DNA of 64,000 nt, taken from Aquila chrysaetos chrysaetos (taxonomy: Eukaryota; Chordata; Aves; Accipitriformes; Accipitridae). Positions 59,066 to 64,000 of this stretch are shown in pieces; position 1 is the stretch's first letter, and each line of letters opens with the position of its first letter. The stretch is from assembly GCF_900496995.4 (NCBI RefSeq), contig NC_044009.1, positions 49,894,005 through 49,958,004 on the forward strand. The letters run 5' to 3'. Position numbers and translations under genes: made by a program. Below the pieces are notes generated by a model, which was given only the letters and a program-made list of their open reading frames with translations, made no database searches and was not told where the DNA came from.

Positions 59066-62000
59066 ATAGGAAGAGTGGGGGGAAGAGGAAGGTATGTTTA
59101 TAGGTGACCAGAGACGTTTCAGACTTTTCCATTATGACTTTAAACCCTGGGATCACTGGATTCTGCCCTTTTCAGCAGAAGTGCCGGGCAAGGCAGTATA
59201 TGGGAGCATGTCCTACTGCAATTTATGGCTCTAAATGGTGACGGGACAGTGCCCGTATCTATCTGGGCTCAGGTTATATGCCGTTAGAACGTGTTTGATC
59301 TCCTTCAGAAGACAAGGAATGTCCCACAGGCACCTTTATTTCACCCACTCTTCCATCTGCTGGAACATCTGGTGGTGGCTGGTGTTGGAGACATGACAGT
59401 AGACGTGTTGGGGAACCAGTCTGGCTCAGGATAAGAGTTTTTATGCTTCTCTGCTGCAAAGAATTGGGGGATCTGGAAGCCTTTCATGCTCTGACCTTTA
59501 GGAAGTTGAAATGCTCAGAGCAGGCTTGTCATTGAGTAAACAGTATTTCCTGCTTAAAACTTCATGAGGTGTATTTTTATTTTGCCTGTATACTTAGAAC
59601 CAGTGATTAAAAATTATGTCTTTAAAACTTTTACCTTAAACCATCAGTATCTTAGTATTAAAAAACCCACCCTTTTTTCCTCAGTGGTACACTTTTGTAG
59701 AATGCAGTCATGTGGGAGTAGTGTTGACTAATAATTATTTTCTTGGTTGGACTGGTTAATTTTCTTTCAAATGAGGTGCTTCATTTTAGCAGTGGCATCT
59801 TCTCTTAAATAGTTATTTAGAGAAAAGCTGCAGAAGATAGCAACTTTGCAGAGGAGAAAAAAAAAAACCCAACAACAAAAAAACCCCAAAAACCAAACCA
59901 AAAAAACAACCACACGCAAGTTGGAAAGGCTTAGAATAAATTATTGCATGTCATTCTGTGGGAAAATCTTCCCGTACGAATGCTGTGTTGTTCGCAATGT
60001 GAGTGCCAGATCCACTCAGCTCTGCTTTGCACTTCTGTCACCCTTATCACTCATGAGACGATACTCTTCTACTGTAAGTGCTACCCCCAGCGGCATGTAT
60101 TCATTTATAGGACTTGCATACTTATGCTTAAGTCAGACACCCAAGAGGCACAGGATGAATTGACAGTATAGGCAGATGCTTTCAGCAAAGAAACCGGGAT
60201 GTTAAAAGAGCTTTAGCGTGGTTATTGTTTTCGCAGGCAAATCCATGTACTTGTCATCAAGGTGTTTGGGAGTATTTCAGCCTCGTTGTACAAGCTGAAT
60301 ACAAGAGCTGTAATCAAGAGTTACATCATTCGGTGAGACAAGACCTTGAGGAATACAGCAAAGGGAGATGTGCATAATTAGAACAGTTTGGTTACAAGGG
60401 AAAGGGGCTTTGATAGCATTAGAAATGCAGCTGAAACATGCAGTCTCCATTGCCATGTCGTCAGGCATTAGATGGTAGATGTCAATGGGCCGGGGAGATC
60501 TCAGGATCCAGTGAAGGAGTGTGGGGTTCCCTCTTCAAACCTTCCCAACCCTCAGGAAACCATGTAAGGTGACCATCTGCCAAGCTCTGAGGTCTCCTCT
60601 CTGTTTGTGGACAGAGACCAAACCAGAGATTAAAAAAGGGGTCACTAGCTAAAAACTTAATTTGAAAAAGGCAGTTTGTTTTGATAGTTGGTCAAAGGGT
60701 GTTGAGAAATAAGAGCACGACCAATTTCCCCCCTCCTCAAAATTCCCATAAAGGAAGAGCTTGACATGAAGTGGGGCCAGATGCGATAGCCACGGTGACA
60801 GGGAACCCATCATAGGTCATCAAACGCATTAGGGCCAATGCGCTTCCCATGGTGCTTTCCACACTAACATTTTTGCCAAAATCCTTCCTAGAAATTTCAC
60901 TGGCGGGGAGGGAGGAGGGAAGTTCTCTAGTGACACCCATTGTGAGTATGCAACATCCAGCCTGCTTTATTTATGTTTTTCACAAAATATTTATCACTGC
61001 CATAGTGATAACTAACCTAAAAAAAGAGACGACGTTTCAAAGCAATTTGACCTTCTCTAGACCCTATCTAGAGACATCTCTATTCTTACACGTATATTAT
61101 TGGCAAATGTTTTGAATTTTTGAGTTTGTAGAGGAAAATGTTCAACATCTCAGGGATTCTTGAGCCATGGGAGACTGCTTTCTGCCCAGCACTAAGTAGG
61201 TTACCAGACAATACTTAATTTTAGGTGTCAAATATGTTGTAACTATCCCTGGACCCTAACGTGCAGTGAATTAATAACGTTGCTCCTCTTTGCCTTTTCA
61301 TTATTCTATTTGCTATAAGCCAAAGCTGGCAGTTGTGGCAGTATGTAAGTGGGTGACTTGCAAGAAACACCATTCAGTGAGTGCTGGAGGAAGGGATTGG
61401 GGTGCAGTTGTAGAGCTGATGCTCCCCCAGGACGTTAGCACCAACTGGCATCACTGGCATTCATTTTTTGGGTGAGTCTATGGCTGGAGCCCTACCTCCC
61501 AAAGCAAGCACTGCAGCAGGGCTCTGCACGTGACCGATTCTGAAAAGAACTGATTTAATGATAATATAAAAGTTGTGGTTAGACATTTTTTAATTGAGAC
61601 TGCTGGCCGAGCACTGCTGGGTGCTGTGGAACGTGAGCAGTGCTATGAATATCAGGAATGCTAATAATGGGGTCCCATTTTTAACTTGGGAACAAGAGTT
61701 TCATTGCGTGCACATAACTTCCACGGGCAAGCATTCCGCTTGTCTTGCTGGATGCGGGGTGTGGTTCTGCGTGAATAACCCCCGTCCTTTAAAAGAGTAC
61801 TGGAAGACAGTCAAAGAATTGTTTCTTTGCCAATAATCATACTGTGGGGAGGCGCGAGGCTCAGGTTTTAATCCTGCAAATGACACCAGTGCAGTGAAGG
61901 AGGCAAATATAGAGTGCAATTCAAGACCTAGGTCTTTGTTGGTTTTGGCGGGGTTTGTTTAATTTTTTGAACTAATTTATCAGAATTTTCTCTGGAAATG

Positions 62001-64000
62001 TTTGACAATTCATAGCGTTGCTTGTTAATAAGGCATTAATTGTCTTCAGGGCGTTTAGTGTGGAGCGCTAAAGCCAATAGCATAGGTCAGAGGAAAAGTA
62101 TCAAAAGACCGCATGTATAAGCATCTGCATATTTGATTTTGTTTGCACCAGATTCCTGGCTATCGCTGTCTTAGGATACCCAAGATGGTCGCAGTTGTCG
62201 TAAGCATGTCTTAAGTGGGTGCTTCAGAATTGTCCTAGGACGGTATTGAGCCAATGTAAGGGCTTTCTTGCGCGAAGTATGCGCAGCGGAAGAGGGAGAG
62301 AGGGAGGAGGAATGCGTGGTATTCCCCTTCGTCTTTCTGGCACAATTGTCCTGGTGGTACTGTTTCAGCTGGTGTAATCAAGACCAGCCCTGTGGCTATG
62401 CTACAGCACGTGAAGCTCCTTTTTCTGTCCTTTTTCTGACCCTTATATGGCACACGATTGCAGCACGACTGGCGGGGTTTGCAGCTCCTTTCCCTCTTTG
62501 CTCTCTTCAGCCGCAATGAGCACAAATTTGATGTGTTGAGGAATCTGGCCTTATATTTTAAAACTCCATGCAAATATGGTAATAATAACTAAACTGACAT
62601 TTGCTTTTGCTTCTGTATAGTATGTCTTTAATATGATTACTACCCTTAACATTTAAAGGAACTTTGACAGTTATGTAATCCCTTCAACATTTAAGTACAA
62701 GAGGAATTTATTATTAAGTGCAGTGGCTGGAAATGGAGCACTTTTTTCATTCACACTATAAACAGTTATGTTGGATTAGTAATCCTGCTTGTCAGAGTTG
62801 TTCACTGTTTGATATTAATCAGTAGGTTTATGAAAGGTGCAATAGAAGGCAGAAATGAATGGTGAAGAAGTTGTAAACCTTGGTTCCGTAAAATCAGACT
62901 CTATCTAATACTTAGGTTCACAGCATTTCTTGCAGTGACCATTAGGCTAAGCGGAAAGGAAATACTGCATTATGGTAATGGTACCCCTAACTATCTTTTG
63001 ATAAACATATATTTAGTTTCGCACTATATAAATGCAATAGCAGGTAGTGATGAAAGCCAAGACTTTTGAGAACATTTGTAGGTTGTTTTGTAAAGAGTAT
63101 GTTTTTTCAGACTGTTGTATAGATCGAGTATGATACAGCCTAGCAAAACACTTAATGATCAAATATTACATGACAAAATGAATAGCATCTCCTTTTGGTG
63201 CTTATCCACTATTAAAATCATGTGCAAATCACTTCACCTGAATATTTTTACCTAATTTGTAGGTTGTTATCTTTGAGCTACATAATTAATTTTTGTCTCC
63301 TGCAAACTGTGTTGCACTGCAGGTTTGTTTGGTGGGTTTTTTTTTTTGTTTTTTTAACACTTCTGAATCTCTAGTACATGTTCATGAAGCACATACAGAG
63401 GAGCCAGGTCCTTTGGTTGCAAATGTCATCCTGCGAGATCTTTAGATGATCAAAGTGAAAATGACACCATTGTAACGCAAGATGTCTTGAAACAGCGCAT
63501 AATAAATTACCATGATTGGTTAATGAACATACATGATTAATGAAACAAAATATAGACATATAATAAAGGCTTTTCTTGTAAGTGTCAGTCATCTTCCTTG
63601 TTCAAGTGCTTCCAGATAAGTCCCTTATACACCTAACATAATAGTTGACACGTATCCATATGTATATAGTAATATACCGTAGTGAAATCAAATTGCAGTG
63701 TATGACCTCTCCATTAAAAGTGAAATTAAACTTTAATAGCATATTTGACATGTTTCTATACCTAGGTTTGTTTCAAGCTATTTTTTCCCCCCTTTTTTTT
63801 AAATCCTGCTTGTTGTAGTTTTGTTTTGGGTTTAAAAAAAAATCTTCATTGAATAACATTAGTCTTCGTTAAACTATGTATATCTTTCACTGATCACTTT
63901 TAAAGCAACATGGTATTAGCTTTTTAAATTCTCATGTCTAAATTTAGTATTTGCTTGTGGTAGGATCAAAAGTGTCAAAAATCTGCATCGCTGCCTGATC
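59066..64000. other. unique non-coding sequence to the window end
   Basis: Nearly 5 kb without a recognised gene. An A/C-rich low-complexity stretch lies at 59858-59915 and a perfect 8-bp hairpin at 60991-61011. A 112-codon minus-strand frame (62235-62573) has no domain. A stretch at 63218-63275 weakly resembles MIR but is too short to call. Bases 63000-64000 are strongly AT-rich. Confidence 0.55.

Noticed and set aside
61251..61272. Resemblance to the miR-125 mature sequence
   Set aside because: Several mismatches in the body and no convincing hairpin partner seen in the flanks.
63218..63275. Possible additional MIR fragment
   Set aside because: Only a vague match to the GCAAATCACTTCACCT portion of MIR; too short and diverged to support.
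1..64000. CRISPR arrays, bacterial operons, tRNA, rRNA, U6 or well-known microRNA sequences
   Set aside because: Looked for on both strands by pattern; none could be recognised, and the repeat content indicates vertebrate nuclear DNA.

Overview
The window looks like nuclear DNA from a bird. Support comes from several 3' fragments of CR1-type LINEs, one solitary LTR whose 3' half I recognise as a family dispersed in avian genomes, sparse and decayed MIR/L2-like remnants, AT-rich unique DNA with frequent A/T homopolymers, and no bacterial-style gene packing. The species cannot be named from the sequence. No protein-coding gene, tRNA, rRNA, snRNA or microRNA could be recognised on either strand. 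The open reading frames present are short (170 codons at most), overlap on opposite strands in the GC-rich patches and show no known domain. The window is best read as intergenic or deep intronic DNA.

Layout. Bases 1-9600 are mainly unique AT-rich DNA, with a CpG-dense patch near 0.85-1.17 kb and T- and C-homopolymers at 2.9, 8.8 and 9.6 kb. Bases 9.6-20 kb are unique DNA with a second CpG-dense patch (10.78-10.92 kb), two MIR-like remnants and a CR1 fragment (19.05 kb). Bases 20.3-27.9 kb are the most GC- and CpG-rich part: several CpG-dense patches (one with a TATA-like motif), a compact G-quadruplex motif, a CR1 fragment, an exact 32-bp repeat pair, a MIR and a Z-DNA-prone alternating tract. 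Bases 27.9-31.3 kb are AT-rich and featureless. Around 31.36-32.2 kb lie an exon-like 66-bp block and a CpG patch with a TATAAATAG box. A palindromic MITE-like element sits at 33.56 kb and the solo LTR at 36.27-36.86 kb. Bases 37-47 kb are mostly quiet, with one purine-rich block. Bases 47.4-49.8 kb hold two GC-rich patches. Bases 52.8-59.1 kb hold two exon-like segments, an L2/MIR-type 3' end next to a long old CR1 fragment, a palindromic repeat remnant, and two MIR-like copies that share an unusually similar 61-62 bp block. The last 5 kb are quiet.

No genes here can be said to work together. The most testable functional signals are the small CpG-dense patches, two with TATA-like motifs; any gene would be a non-coding RNA or a gene with its exons elsewhere. 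I did not find a clear new biological system. The repeat-family assignments rest on recognition of sequence patterns and were not checked against a database.
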